Shown one piece after another: positions 16,352 through 25,591 of a stretch of 64,000 nucleotides of DNA. Positions within the stretch are counted from its first letter, which is position 1. Each line of letters opens with the position of its first letter. The notes under the pieces are model-generated. The model saw only the letters and a list, made by a program, of their open reading frames with translations, made no database searches and was not told the DNA's origin. The translations under genes and the position numbers were made by a program. Origin of the DNA: Brooklawnia sp963780175 (GTDB lineage: Bacteria > Actinomycetota > Actinomycetes > Propionibacteriales > Propionibacteriaceae); the NCBI GenBank assembly GCA_963780175.1, contig CAWAAT010000001.1:558001-622000 (forward strand), given 5' to 3'.

Positions 16352-17347
16352 ATGAGTCACACCATTCGGACCTCGCAGGGCTCCCAGTACTCCCGCATCC
16401 TCAGTGTGGGCGGCGACCGTGGCCAACGGGTCGTCAGCAACGACGAACTTGCCTCGCTCATCGACTCATCCGACGAGTGGATCCAACAGCGCACCGGCAT
16501 CATTGAGCGCAGATGGCTGAGCGATGAGCAGTCACCCCTGAGCCTGTCGATCGAGGCCGGCCGCAAGGCGGTCGAGCGCTCCGGGATCGACCCCTCGCAA
16601 ATCGACACTGTCCTGGTCGCCACCGCGTCCCACATGCGTCAGCTGCCCTCGTTGGCTGCTGAGCTGGCCGCAGCGCTCGACCTGAACGATCCGGCCGCTG
16701 TTGACCTCAACGCTGCCTGTGCTGGCTTCTCCTACGGTGTGGCATTCGCCGACTCCTTGATCCGTACCGGAGCAGCCCACCATGTGTTGCTGGTCGGCGT
16801 CGACACTCTTAGCCAGCAGACCGACCTCAGCGACCGCTCCACCGCCTTCTTGTTCGGCGATGCTGCGGGTGCCGTGGTGATGGGCCCGAGCGAGGTACCC
16901 GCCATCGGTCCGGTCGTCTGGGGTTCGGACGGTCACGCTGCCGACGTCCTCTGGAGCGACTACTGGACTGACTCCATGGAATCCGGCGACAAGCCGGTCG
17001 TCCACATGGAGGGCAGCAAGGTCTTCCGTTGGGCCACCACGGCCATCGCCGAGAAGGCCGCCGAGGCCCTTGAGGCCGCCGGGCTGACACCGGACCAACT
17101 GGACGTCTTCATTCCCCATCAGGCGAACAATCGCATCACCGACTCGATGTTGCGACGCCTCAAGCTGCCCGAGTCGGTGGCCGTCAGCCGTGATATTCGG
17201 TTGATGGGTAACTCCTCGGCCGCCTCCATTCCGATCGCCATGGAGGCCATGCTGGAGTCGGGCGAAGCCCACTCCGGCGACACTGCCCTGATCATCGGCT
17301 TCGGCGCCGGGCTGGTCTTTGCCGGCCAGGTCGTCGTTCTGCCCTAA
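16352..17347 (+). CDS. fabH: 3-oxoacyl-ACP synthase III (FabH)
   Basis: About 331 aa. It catalyses the first condensation of an acyl-CoA primer with malonyl-ACP. Catalytic Cys123 is in NAACAGFSYG, His is in IPHQANNRI and Asn in MGNSSAASIP, giving the complete Cys-His-Asn triad. RTGI with adjacent residues is the usual CoA-binding region. An in-frame ATG three codons upstream (16343) overlaps the fabD stop and may be the true start. Actinobacterial FabH often prefers branched primers, but this cannot be read from the sequence. Confidence 0.95.
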   Translation: MSHTIRTSQGSQYSRILSVGGDRGQRVVSNDELASLIDSSDEWIQQRTGIIERRWLSDEQSPLSLSIEAGRKAVERSGIDPSQIDTVLVATASHMRQLPSLAAELAAALDLNDPAAVDLNAACAGFSYGVAFADSLIRTGAAHHVLLVGVDTLSQQTDLSDRSTAFLFGDAAGAVVMGPSEVPAIGPVVWGSDGHAADVLWSDYWTDSMESGDKPVVHMEGSKVFRWATTAIAEKAAEALEAAGLTPDQLDVFIPHQANNRITDSMLRRLKLPESVAVSRDIRLMGNSSAASIPIAMEAMLESGEAHSGDTALIIGFGAGLVFAGQVVVLP

Positions 17348-17393
17348 CCCACAATTGAACAGTCAGAACCCACACAAGAGAAGGAAAGAACAC

Positions 17394-17639
17394 ATGCTTA
17401 CCACCGAAGAGATCCGCGCCCAGCTGGCCGACATCGTCAACGACGTCGCAGGCGTGGAGCAGGACGACGTGCAACTCGACAAGAACTTCGTGGATGACCT
17501 GGACGTCGACTCGCTGTCGATGGTCGAGATCATCTACGCCTGCGAAGAAGCCTTCAGCGTCTCGATCCCTGATGAGGACGCGAAGTCGCTCAAGACCGTC
17601 GCCGACGCCGTGACCTACATCGAGCGCGCCCAGGCCTGA
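17394..17639 (+). CDS. acpP: Acyl carrier protein
   Basis: An 81-aa acidic protein. The phosphopantetheine attachment site is Ser40 in DVDSLSMVEI. It carries growing acyl chains between the Fab enzymes. AGAAGGAAAG precedes the ATG. It lies between fabH and fabF, as in the Streptomyces operon. Confidence 0.96.
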   Translation: MLTTEEIRAQLADIVNDVAGVEQDDVQLDKNFVDDLDVDSLSMVEIIYACEEAFSVSIPDEDAKSLKTVADAVTYIERAQA

Positions 17640-17649
17640 GCCACCCCCT

Positions 17650-17682
17650 GGCGGCCCGCCGACCCCCCGCGTGCGGGCCGCC
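17650..17682 (+). terminator. Hairpin between acpP and fabF
   Basis: A 10-bp stem GGCGGCCCGC/GCGGGCCGCC begins 10 bp after the acpP stop and is followed by a C-run and GTTTTCT. It may partly terminate transcription or stabilise the acpP message, which is usually needed in excess over fabF. Confidence 0.5.
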
Positions 17683-17729
17683 GCCCCCCCGTTTTCTCAC
17701 CACCTTTCACCAACCCTCGGGAGTTACTC

Positions 17730-18986
17730 ATGACCGACGTCGTCATCACCGGCTTTGGCGCAATCACACCCCTCGGCGACGACGCCCCCACCACCTGGCA
17801 GTCCCTGGTGGCCGGACGCAGCGGCGTCCGCCTGATCGACACCGAGTGGGCGAAGGAACTGCCGGTGCGCATCGCGGGAGCGGTGCGCTCCGACCTCAGC
17901 CCGTGGATCTCCCGAGTTGACGCTCGCCGGATGGACCGCGTCAGCCAGCTGGCGCTCATTGCCGCCCGGGAGGCGTGGGCGGACGCAGGCCTGGGCCTCG
18001 GCGAGGAGAACTCAACCGACCCCGAACGTCTCGCCGTCTCCGTGGGCTCCGGCATCGGCGGCCTGATCACCACCCTCGAACAGTGGGACATCCAGAAGGC
18101 GAAAGGCACCCGCAGGGTGAGCCCCTTCACCGTGCCGATGCTGATGGCCAACGCCCCCGCGGCCCACGTCGGGCTCCTGGTCAACGCCAAGGCCGGCGTG
18201 CACGCGCCGGTCTCGGCCTGCGCCTCGGCCAACGAGGCCATCGCACTCGCTTCGAACATCCTTCGCCTCGGGGAGGCCGACATGGCTCTGGTTGGCGGCT
18301 CTGAGGCCGTCATCCACGCGATGCCCATTGCCGCCTTCGCCCAGATGCAGGCTCTCAGCCGCCGCAATGACGAGCCCGAGCGGGCCTCGCGTCCCTGGGA
18401 CGTCGACCGCGACGGCTTCGTGATCGGCGAGGGCTCGGTCATGATGGTCATCGAGACCCTCGAGTCGGCCTTGGCCCGAGGCGCCCGCATTTACGGCACG
18501 CTGGCAGGATCCGGCGTCTCCGCGGACTCTCACGACATCGTGCAGCCCGATCCCACCGGCGCTGGCCAGCGCTCGGCGATGGTCAAGGCGCTGCGCTCGG
18601 CACACCTGCAGCCCTCCGACGTCAAGCACGTCAACGCCCACGGCACCTCGACTCCGCAAGGCGACATCACCGAGGCGCACTCGATCCGAAGCGCCCTGGG
18701 TGACGCGGCCGACGACGTGATCGTCACCAGCACGAAGTCGATGACCGGGCATCTGCTCGGCGCCGCGGGAGCGCTGGAGACCTTCGCCACCGTGATGGCC
18801 CTGCGCGAGCGGCTCGTGCCGCCCACCATCAACCTGGAGAACCAGGAGCCGGACCTGGGCATCTTCATCGCGGCGAACGTCGCCGCCCCGCTGCCGGCAG
18901 GACCGCTCGCGGCCCTGAACAACTCCTTCGGGTTTGGCGGTCACAACGTGGCCCTGGCGCTGACCAACGAGAACGTCACTGCCTGA
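17730..18986 (+). CDS. fabF: 3-oxoacyl-ACP synthase II (FabF/KasA-like)
   Basis: A 418-aa elongation condensing enzyme. The catalytic Cys164 is in SACASANEA, the two histidines in NAHGTSTPQGD and STKSMTGHLLGAAG, and the C-terminal NNSFGFGGHN loop is intact. It starts MTDVVITGFGAITPLG with GGGAG upstream. It is the last gene of the fab operon. In mycobacteria the equivalent position is held by kasA. Confidence 0.95.
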   Translation: MTDVVITGFGAITPLGDDAPTTWQSLVAGRSGVRLIDTEWAKELPVRIAGAVRSDLSPWISRVDARRMDRVSQLALIAAREAWADAGLGLGEENSTDPERLAVSVGSGIGGLITTLEQWDIQKAKGTRRVSPFTVPMLMANAPAAHVGLLVNAKAGVHAPVSACASANEAIALASNILRLGEADMALVGGSEAVIHAMPIAAFAQMQALSRRNDEPERASRPWDVDRDGFVIGEGSVMMVIETLESALARGARIYGTLAGSGVSADSHDIVQPDPTGAGQRSAMVKALRSAHLQPSDVKHVNAHGTSTPQGDITEAHSIRSALGDAADDVIVTSTKSMTGHLLGAAGALETFATVMALRERLVPPTINLENQEPDLGIFIAANVAAPLPAGPLAALNNSFGFGGHNVALALTNENVTA

Positions 18987-19003
18987 GAGTCCCCACGCTC
19001 GTC

Positions 19004-19040
19004 AGCGGCCGCACTGCTCCCTGGGGGCAGTGCGGCCGCT
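19004..19040 (+). terminator. Hairpin terminator of the fab operon
   Basis: A 13-bp perfect stem AGCGGCCGCACTG/CAGTGCGGCCGCT with an 11-nt loop lies 17 bp after the fabF stop. There is no T-tract. Confidence 0.75.
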
Positions 19041-19084
19041 TGCAGGTAGACTGACCAGGCACTGTCCACGAGCAGGGGAACCAG

Positions 19085-20188
19085 ATGGCCAACGAAACGC
19101 CGCGCCGCGGAGTGGATGACGGGACTGCCGCTGGGTCGAGCGGCGAATACCTGTTACCCGAGCAGCATGAGACCCCAGAGCTCGGCGCCCGCCGCAAGCG
19201 TCGCAATCGCACTGCTGGGGCCGTCGTCGCCGGGGTGCTGGGCGTCATCCTGCTCGGCCTCGCTGTCGTGATCGGTTTCTACGTGAAGTCGGCCAGCGAC
19301 GCCCTCGACCAGGTGCAGCGCCAGCCCTCGATGCTGCCCTCCGACTATGCGAATCGTCCCCCCAGCCCAAGCCCTGAGAAGGGCGAGAACGCGTCCATGA
19401 ACGTGTTGATCATGGGCACCGACAGCCGGGGCGCGGGCGATCAGGGCCGCTCGGACGTGATGATCCTGGCGCACGTCAGCGGTGACCGGAAGTCGGTCTA
19501 CCTGATCTCGTTCCCCCGCGACATGTGGGTGGAGGTCCCCGGTCACGGCATGGCCAAGATCAATGCCGCCTACGCCTGGGGTGGAATGCCCCTGGCCGTC
19601 CAGACCGTCGAGTCGTTGACCGGCGCGCGCATCGAGCACTCGGCCCTGGTGGACTTCGAAGGGTTTGTGGCAATCATCGACGCCGTCGGCGGCGTCGAGG
19701 TCAACAACTTCGCAGCCTCCGGCTCGGGCGGCTACATCTTCCCGGTCGGCCCGGTCCAGCTGGACGGTAAATCGGGGCTCGTCTACACCCGGGAGCGCTA
19801 CAACCTGCCGAACGGCGACCTTGACCGGGCCCGCCGGCAGCGTGACGTCGCCTTGGCCGTGGTCAAGAAGGTGGTGACACCGGATGTGCTGGCCGACCCG
19901 GCGAGATTCAACGATGTCGTCAGCACCATGGCTCCCTACTTCAGTGTGGACGAGGGCTTCACCGCAGGCGAGATGACCAAGCTGGCGCTGTCGATGAGGG
20001 TCACGGACACCGACGCGCTGCGCTCGTTGCAGGCCCCCATCCAGGGCTTCGGCACCTCGGACGACGGACAGTCCATCGACATCGTCAGTGCCCAGTTCAT
20101 GGCCGAACTCGCCGAAGCCATGCAAACCGACACCATGGCCACCTACTGGGAGAACCACAAGTCGGATCCTCCGGTAGGCACCCGCTGA
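19085..20188 (+). CDS. LytR-CpsA-Psr (LCP) family cell-wall glycopolymer ligase
   Basis: A 367-aa membrane-anchored protein. A basic cytoplasmic start is followed by one span (about residues 43-66) and an LCP domain from about residue 100. The domain shows NVLIMGTDSRG, SDVMILAHVS, SFPRDMWVEVPG and RERYNLPNGDLDRARRQR, the last carrying the arginines that bind polyprenyl pyrophosphate. LCP proteins transfer wall polymers such as arabinogalactan or teichoic acid from lipid carrier to peptidoglycan. GCAGGGGAACCAG precedes the ATG. Confidence 0.92.
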   Translation: MANETPRRGVDDGTAAGSSGEYLLPEQHETPELGARRKRRNRTAGAVVAGVLGVILLGLAVVIGFYVKSASDALDQVQRQPSMLPSDYANRPPSPSPEKGENASMNVLIMGTDSRGAGDQGRSDVMILAHVSGDRKSVYLISFPRDMWVEVPGHGMAKINAAYAWGGMPLAVQTVESLTGARIEHSALVDFEGFVAIIDAVGGVEVNNFAASGSGGYIFPVGPVQLDGKSGLVYTRERYNLPNGDLDRARRQRDVALAVVKKVVTPDVLADPARFNDVVSTMAPYFSVDEGFTAGEMTKLALSMRVTDTDALRSLQAPIQGFGTSDDGQSIDIVSAQFMAELAEAMQTDTMATYWENHKSDPPVGTR

Positions 20189-20200
20189 CCATGGCGGCCC

Positions 20201-21217
20201 TCACTGCCGGGGCGTCAGTTCGGCCTCGTCAAACTGCGCGATGACGTCCTCGACGAGTTCCATGACCTCGTCCGCTCCCTGGACGGGTCCGCCGGCCAAC
20301 AGGCCATCGACCCCCAGGATGACCGCAGAGGGCACGTACCTCAACTGAAGTGCGGTGGATGTGCTCTGGGCGACGTCGACCGCCACCCGGTCACGGATTT
20401 GTTCGGGCAACCCTGCTGCCAGCCCGCGATCAGACATCAACAAGACGATGTCCAGCGCCGGCAGCCGGTCGATGTAGTCCGGTACCCGGTCGAGAACAGC
20501 GGCACAGGAACCACAGGTGACCGACACGCTCAGCAGCAGTACCGCGCGCTGTGCGGCGAGGCTGGCCAGCATCATCGGTCGGCCGGGCTCGCGTTCCACC
20601 ACCGAGGCCGGGATGGGTTGGCGGACGTAATCGTCATCACCCGCCAGTTCCGAGTCGACGGAGTTCTGCTCGGGAGCCTCCGCCGGCGCCAGCCGGGGAC
20701 GCTGCGCCCACACCAGCACCGCCACCAACGCCACCACCACGAGCGATACGCCCAGACTGACCCAGTACTGGCCTGGAGCACCAATCCCCCTGGCAACCAG
20801 CGGTCTGCTGTCCTGAAAAGAACCGATCAGACCGAGGACGCCAGCGCTCACGAGTAGCAGGTTGCGCGCGAGCGTCCAGCGGTCGACCGGGGCGGAACCT
20901 GAGCCGAAGCAGTTGCAGTCAACGTCAGAGCCCCTCCGCAGCGCGGCGGCGACGAGGCCCAGGTAACAGGCGAACAGCAGCACGCCCGCCAACCAGCCGA
21001 GCCGCAACCACCAGCCGCCGAACACCAACAGGGCCATGGCCAGACCGAGTTCCACCCACGGCACCGCCACCTGAACGGCCCTACCTGCCAGCGGGAAAGG
21101 AACCCGGAGTTGGCGCATGGCGGCCGCTGTCGAGTCCGGCTCACGAAGTTTCGCCACACCGGACCACCCCAGCACACCGGACAACACCAGGCCGAGAACG
21201 GTCAGGGCTGCGCTCAT
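20201..21217 (-). CDS. MauE/DoxX-type membrane protein fused to a thioredoxin-like domain
   Basis: A 338-aa protein. The N-terminal part has about four spans and resembles MauE (SGVAKLREPDSTAAAM, then SDVDCNCFGSG with a C-x-C pair). The C-terminal part (about residue 215 on) is a thioredoxin-like fold with VSVTCGSCAAVL, a C-x-x-C motif, and RYVPSAVILG for the cis-Pro loop. MauE-type proteins feed electrons to disulfide chemistry outside the membrane. A fused thiol-disulfide exchange system is the likely role. It converges with the LCP gene. Confidence 0.8.
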   Translation of the reverse strand: MSAALTVLGLVLSGVLGWSGVAKLREPDSTAAAMRQLRVPFPLAGRAVQVAVPWVELGLAMALLVFGGWWLRLGWLAGVLLFACYLGLVAAALRRGSDVDCNCFGSGSAPVDRWTLARNLLLVSAGVLGLIGSFQDSRPLVARGIGAPGQYWVSLGVSLVVVALVAVLVWAQRPRLAPAEAPEQNSVDSELAGDDDYVRQPIPASVVEREPGRPMMLASLAAQRAVLLLSVSVTCGSCAAVLDRVPDYIDRLPALDIVLLMSDRGLAAGLPEQIRDRVAVDVAQSTSTALQLRYVPSAVILGVDGLLAGGPVQGADEVMELVEDVIAQFDEAELTPRQ

Positions 21218-21264
21218 GCCGACCAGCCTAACCGCGGCAAGCTACCGGGCCTCAACTCAGACGT

Positions 21265-21765
21265 TCACCCCACGCGGTGCAGCCAACGCACCGGCGTGTC
21301 CTCACCAGCGTGGCGAAACACCTCGAGTTCGTCATCCCACGGTTCACCCAGCAGTTCTGCCAGCACGTCGGACAGCGAGACTCCGACAGTGGTTGCGGTG
21401 ACCATTGCGGTGCGCAGCCGCTGTTCACTCACCTGAATGTCTCCTTGCGGGCCAGTGACGGCATGAAAGATCCCGAGTTCGGGTGTGAACGCGTAGCGCT
21501 GACCCTGCTCGATGGCACTGGCGTCCTCGGTGACCTCGAAACGCAGCCGCTGGCAGCCGCGCAGCGCACTGGCCAGCTTGGCGGAGGCACCCACCGGACC
21601 CCGCCACGAGTACTCGCTCCGAAGGGCACCGGGTTGCGCAGGCTGTCGCCGCCAGTCCAGATGAACGGGGACGCCAAGGGCCGCGCCCATCGCCCATTCG
21701 ATATGAGGGCACAGCGCGGCTGGCGCTGAGTGTACGAAGACGACTCCACGCGACATGGTCTCCAT
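21265..21765 (-). CDS. DUF3145 family protein
   Basis: A 166-aa protein starting METMSRGVVFVHSAPAALCPH, the signature opening of the actinobacterial DUF3145 family (function unknown). GGAAGGAG lies 5 nt before this ATG, so I reject the longer upstream start. In Streptomyces a DUF3145 gene follows fabF; here the LCP and MauE-like genes separate them. The sequence VFVHSAP..EWAMGAALG and DVLAELLGEPWDDELEVFRHAG is well conserved in the family. Confidence 0.9.
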   Translation of the reverse strand: METMSRGVVFVHSAPAALCPHIEWAMGAALGVPVHLDWRRQPAQPGALRSEYSWRGPVGASAKLASALRGCQRLRFEVTEDASAIEQGQRYAFTPELGIFHAVTGPQGDIQVSEQRLRTAMVTATTVGVSLSDVLAELLGEPWDDELEVFRHAGEDTPVRWLHRVG

Positions 21766-21921
21766 CTCGGCTCCTTCCGCTTCAGGTGTGCCTTCCCCTG
21801 CAACCGGTTGCGTCGAGATCCTCAATGGGTACCGTCTGACTGCGATTCTGCCCGATCCTGGCGACGTGTGCCACCCCTGTGCCGGACATGCTTCGCAGAC
21901 ACGCTGCGCTAGCCTCAGCCC

Positions 21922-23880
21922 ATGAGCAGCCCTGCTGACCCGAGCGTCGTCCTGCCTTTCGGTGCGTGGCCCTCCCCCATCGAGCTGACCGACGTGGTGG
22001 CCGCCGGGGCGTCCATGTCGAGTCTGGTGTCAGACGGGTCAGACCTGTGGTGGCTCGAAACCCGAGCCGACGAGGATGGTCGCGGCACCGTGATGCGCAT
22101 GCACGCCGGAACGGTGAGCGAGATGACCCCCGCACCGGCGAATGTCCGATCCCGCGTCAACGAGTACGGCGGGGGCGCCTTCGACGTCCGTGACGGAGTG
22201 CTCGTCTACTGTGACGACTCCGATCGCAGTGTTCGGCTGCGCACCCCCGATGGCACCACTCGGGTCTTGGCCGCGGCCGATCCGCAGGTACGTTTCGCCG
22301 ACCTGCGCGTCCACCCGAGGGTGCCGGTGGTGTTGGCGGTCCGTGAGGACCATCGCGCGCCGGGTGAGCCCGAAACCACTTTGGTGGGATTGGACTGGCC
22401 CACCAGCGACGGGCCAGGCGATCAGACCGTGTTGTGTCGGGGAGCGGACTTCTACGCCAATCCCGCGTTGTCACCCGACCTGAGATTGGCTTGGCTGGAG
22501 TGGCGTCACCCGGCCATGCCTTGGGATTCCACGGTGCTCAAGGTGGGTCGCCTCGATGCCCGGGACCGTGCCGTGGTCGACACCACGGTCGTGGCTGGTC
22601 TCGAGAACGCCGGCCTTAACGGTGTGGCCGTGCACCATCCCCGCTGGAACTCCGACGGGACCCTGGCGTTCACCACAGATGCCAGCGGCCACTTCCAGCT
22701 CAACGAGTGGGATGGCCATCAGGTGCGAGCACTGCACTCGGACGCTGGAGACTGCGACCTAGCGATGTTCGTCCTGGACAACCGCGTCCATGCTGAACTG
22801 GACGACCAGCGGCTGCTGTCCTGGCGCCTTGATGTGGGGCTGTGTCATCTGATGATCGTGTCGCGCACCGGTGAGCCCAACCGACGGCTGGCCGGGGTTG
22901 CTGCGGTTGACTCGGTGGCCGGCGCGCAGGGAGTCGGGTATGCCATCGTCGACCGGCCGGCCGATCACCGCGCCCTGGTTCGCGTCCAGGGCGACGGGAC
23001 GCTGGAGGTGCTGCGGACCTTAGGAGCGACCCCAGACCCAGAGGTCACCTCCGTCGCCCGTTCGCTCGTGTTCGATGGACGCCACGGCCTGGTGCAGGCG
23101 TGGTACTACCCGCCCCTCAACCCCGACGCTCACGCGCCGGCCGGGACGCATCCGCCGGCGCTGCTCCGCGTGCACGGCGGGCCGACCGCCATGGCGACCA
23201 ACGCCTACAACCCCGTCGTGCAGTTCTGGACCTCTCGCGGAATCGCTGTCATCGACGTGAACTACTCGGGTTCGGCGGGTTTCGGACGCGCGTGGCGGAA
23301 TCGGTTGCGTGGGCTGTGGGGCGTCGCAGATGTCGATGACTGCGTAGACGCTGCCGAGGCGGCGATCGACGCCGGGCTTGCCGACCCGGGGCGCGTCGCG
23401 ATCTCTGGTGGCAGCGCCGGCGGATTCACCGCGCTGCGGGCGCTGACCACCAGCAACCGGTTCGCTGCCGGGATCAGCCGCTACGGGGTGAGCGACCTCA
23501 CGGCCCTGCTGGACGCCCACAAGTTCGAGTCACGGTACATGGATTCGTTGGTCGGTCCGTGGCCGGCTGCTGAGCAGCTGTACCGAACGCGCTCCCCGAT
23601 CAACAATCTCGACGCCTTGGCCACCCCGATTCTGGTGCTGCAGGGCACCGACGATGAGGTGGTGCCGCCGAGCCAGTCGACCGCACTGGCGCAGGCCGCT
23701 GGAGACCGGGGCCTGCCGGTGGCTCTGGTTCTCTTCGAAGGCGAAGGGCACGGTTTCCGCAAACAGCAGACCCGGGCTGATGCTCTGGCCGCGGAGTTCA
23801 CCTTCTGCACGAGGGTCTTCGGGATCACCCCGGCTGGGGTGTGGCCGCCGCTGAAGATCGACAACCTGCCTGCCGGCTGA
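21922..23880 (+). CDS. S9 family prolyl oligopeptidase-type serine peptidase
   Basis: A 652-aa cytoplasmic enzyme with no signal peptide. An N-terminal beta-propeller (about residues 20-380) precedes an alpha/beta hydrolase domain. The catalytic triad is visible as Ser498 in GGSAGG, Asp577 in GTDDEVVP and His610 in EGEGHGF. The oxyanion region RVHGGPTAMATNAYNP is typical of dipeptidyl/acylaminoacyl peptidases. It likely trims short peptides. It is convergent with the yggS-like gene. Confidence 0.92.
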   Translation: MSSPADPSVVLPFGAWPSPIELTDVVAAGASMSSLVSDGSDLWWLETRADEDGRGTVMRMHAGTVSEMTPAPANVRSRVNEYGGGAFDVRDGVLVYCDDSDRSVRLRTPDGTTRVLAAADPQVRFADLRVHPRVPVVLAVREDHRAPGEPETTLVGLDWPTSDGPGDQTVLCRGADFYANPALSPDLRLAWLEWRHPAMPWDSTVLKVGRLDARDRAVVDTTVVAGLENAGLNGVAVHHPRWNSDGTLAFTTDASGHFQLNEWDGHQVRALHSDAGDCDLAMFVLDNRVHAELDDQRLLSWRLDVGLCHLMIVSRTGEPNRRLAGVAAVDSVAGAQGVGYAIVDRPADHRALVRVQGDGTLEVLRTLGATPDPEVTSVARSLVFDGRHGLVQAWYYPPLNPDAHAPAGTHPPALLRVHGGPTAMATNAYNPVVQFWTSRGIAVIDVNYSGSAGFGRAWRNRLRGLWGVADVDDCVDAAEAAIDAGLADPGRVAISGGSAGGFTALRALTTSNRFAAGISRYGVSDLTALLDAHKFESRYMDSLVGPWPAAEQLYRTRSPINNLDALATPILVLQGTDDEVVPPSQSTALAQAAGDRGLPVALVLFEGEGHGFRKQQTRADALAAEFTFCTRVFGITPAGVWPPLKIDNLPAG

Positions 23881-23903
23881 TCCTCACCCGGGGTGGTGAC
23901 GGG

Positions 23904-24635
23904 TCAGCCACCACCCGCCGGCGGACGCCCACCGAAGATCGCGGTACCGACTCGCACACAGGTGGAGCCATGCTCGATCGCCAGCTCGAAGTCGCCAGAC
24001 ATGCCCATGGACAGCTCGGGCCACAGGCAACCAGCGACCTGGTCATCACGCAACCTGGCTCGAAGGCCGCGCAGCAACTCGAAACAGGCAGCTACCCGGG
24101 TCATGTCCGGACCCGGGGCGGCGATCGTCATCAGGCCTCGAACGTTCAGCGAGTCGTAGGCACCCAACTCGGCTGCGAACGCCAGCACCTGTTCTGGCGC
24201 CAGCCCGAACTTGGACGCCTCACCCGAGGTGTTGACCTCAACCAGAACCTCCAGGCTGCGTCCCAGTTCCTGCAGTCTGCGGTCGAGTGCGGCCGCGACC
24301 TTGAGCGACTCCAGCGCCTGGAACTCCACGGCCAGTTCGGCTGTGCGTCCCGCCTTGTTGGACTGCAGTGGACCGATCAACGCGAACTCGATGCCGGAAC
24401 CTGACCCGAGCTCGGACGACTTGGCGACGATCTCCTGAACCCGGTTCTCACCAAAGCGGTCACAGCCGGCGGCCTGGGCCGCCAACAGAGCGGAGACGGG
24501 CTGGGTCTTGCTGACCGGCAGCAGGCGCACCTCGTCGTGGTCACGCCCTACCCGTTCGCAGGCTGCCCGGATGCGGTCACGCACGTCCGCAATGTTGCCC
24601 GCGATCTGTTCGGTTGCTGATCGGTCGATACTCAT
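23904..24635 (-). CDS. YggS/PROSC family pyridoxal phosphate homeostasis protein
   Basis: A 243-aa protein of the alanine-racemase-N fold. The cofactor lysine is Lys43 in LLPVSKTQP, followed by GENRVQE, FALIGPLQSNK, EVNTSGEASKFG and LSMGMSGDFELAI, all hallmark segments. It buffers free pyridoxal 5'-phosphate. The ATG overlaps the stop of the upstream VWA gene (ATGA), so it is the last gene of the MoxR-DUF58-VWA operon. A GTG two codons upstream is an alternative start. Confidence 0.94.
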   Translation of the reverse strand: MSIDRSATEQIAGNIADVRDRIRAACERVGRDHDEVRLLPVSKTQPVSALLAAQAAGCDRFGENRVQEIVAKSSELGSGSGIEFALIGPLQSNKAGRTAELAVEFQALESLKVAAALDRRLQELGRSLEVLVEVNTSGEASKFGLAPEQVLAFAAELGAYDSLNVRGLMTIAAPGPDMTRVAACFELLRGLRARLRDDQVAGCLWPELSMGMSGDFELAIEHGSTCVRVGTAIFGGRPPAGGG

Positions 24636-25591
24636 GGCCACCTCGCTGCCAACGAAATCACACCCAGGCCTGCCAACACGGTGAAGAGCAGTGCGTAGAG
24701 GGCGTACCGGTCGGTGACCTCCACCTCGACCTCGTCATAGCCGACCGCGCGAGCGAGGGTCTCGTAGATGCCACGCAGATCGCCGACCGACTCTGCGGCG
24801 TACTTCTTGCCGCCAGAGACCTGGGCGACTCGAGCGAGCTCGGCGTGGTTGACCGGCACCGGGACGCGGACGCCCTCCTCGTAGACGTATCCGCCCGGCG
24901 TGCCGTAGGCGATGGTGTACACCGGCACGTTCTGGTCCTTGGCTGCCTGGGCGGCGGTCGCGGAGTCCCGTCCGATGTTCGTGTAGCCGTCGGACAGCAA
25001 GATGATGGCGCCCGGCGCCGGCTCGTCCGGGTTGTCGGGATCAGGCGGGGCGTACAGCAGCGCGTCCAGTGAGGTGTAGATGCCGTCACCGATCGCAGTC
25101 GCCGGTGCCAACTCGAGTGAGTCGATGGCCCGTTTCACCGCGCCACGGTCCAGAGTGGGTGGTGCCATCATCGCCGTGGTTCCGGAGAAGGTGACCAAGG
25201 CGATGTTGAACGTCACCGGCAGCAAGTCGACGAACTCCTTCGCGGCCACCTGGGCGGCCTCGATCCTGCTGGGCGCCACGTCCTGGGAGCGCATCGAACG
25301 GGAGACGTCGATGGTGATGATCACCGTGGCACGTTCCCGAGGCACCCTCACCAGGCCGGTGGGTTGCGCGTAGGCCACGACAAGGGACGCCAGCGCGAGC
25401 AGCGCCGCAGTCACCGACAGGTGGCGCTTGAGCGCCGAATCGCGCGGCAGCACGAGGTCGAGCCTGGTACGTGGTGTGCTTCGGGTGCCGCGGAATCGGC
25501 TGGACAGCACCAGGTAGAGCAGGCCCACGGCGACCACCAGCAGCAACAACCAGAGCCGACCGGGCTGCAGGAACTGGATCATCGGCACCAT
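24632..25591 (-). CDS. VWA domain-containing membrane protein (Bat-like, second copy)
   Basis: A 319-aa protein. Two N-terminal spans precede a von Willebrand factor A domain with the metal-binding DVSRSMRSQD motif (DxSxS), and one C-terminal span ends ..ARWP. The ATG overlaps the stop of the first VWA gene (TGATG), showing coupling. It is a clear paralogue of that gene, sharing the RVPRERATVI segment and the ending. With MoxR and DUF58 it forms the common MoxR-VWA set thought to act in protein-complex maturation or envelope stress. Confidence 0.88.
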   Translation of the reverse strand: MVPMIQFLQPGRLWLLLLVVAVGLLYLVLSSRFRGTRSTPRTRLDLVLPRDSALKRHLSVTAALLALASLVVAYAQPTGLVRVPRERATVIITIDVSRSMRSQDVAPSRIEAAQVAAKEFVDLLPVTFNIALVTFSGTTAMMAPPTLDRGAVKRAIDSLELAPATAIGDGIYTSLDALLYAPPDPDNPDEPAPGAIILLSDGYTNIGRDSATAAQAAKDQNVPVYTIAYGTPGGYVYEEGVRVPVPVNHAELARVAQVSGGKKYAAESVGDLRGIYETLARAVGYDEVEVEVTDRYALYALLFTVLAGLGVISLAARWP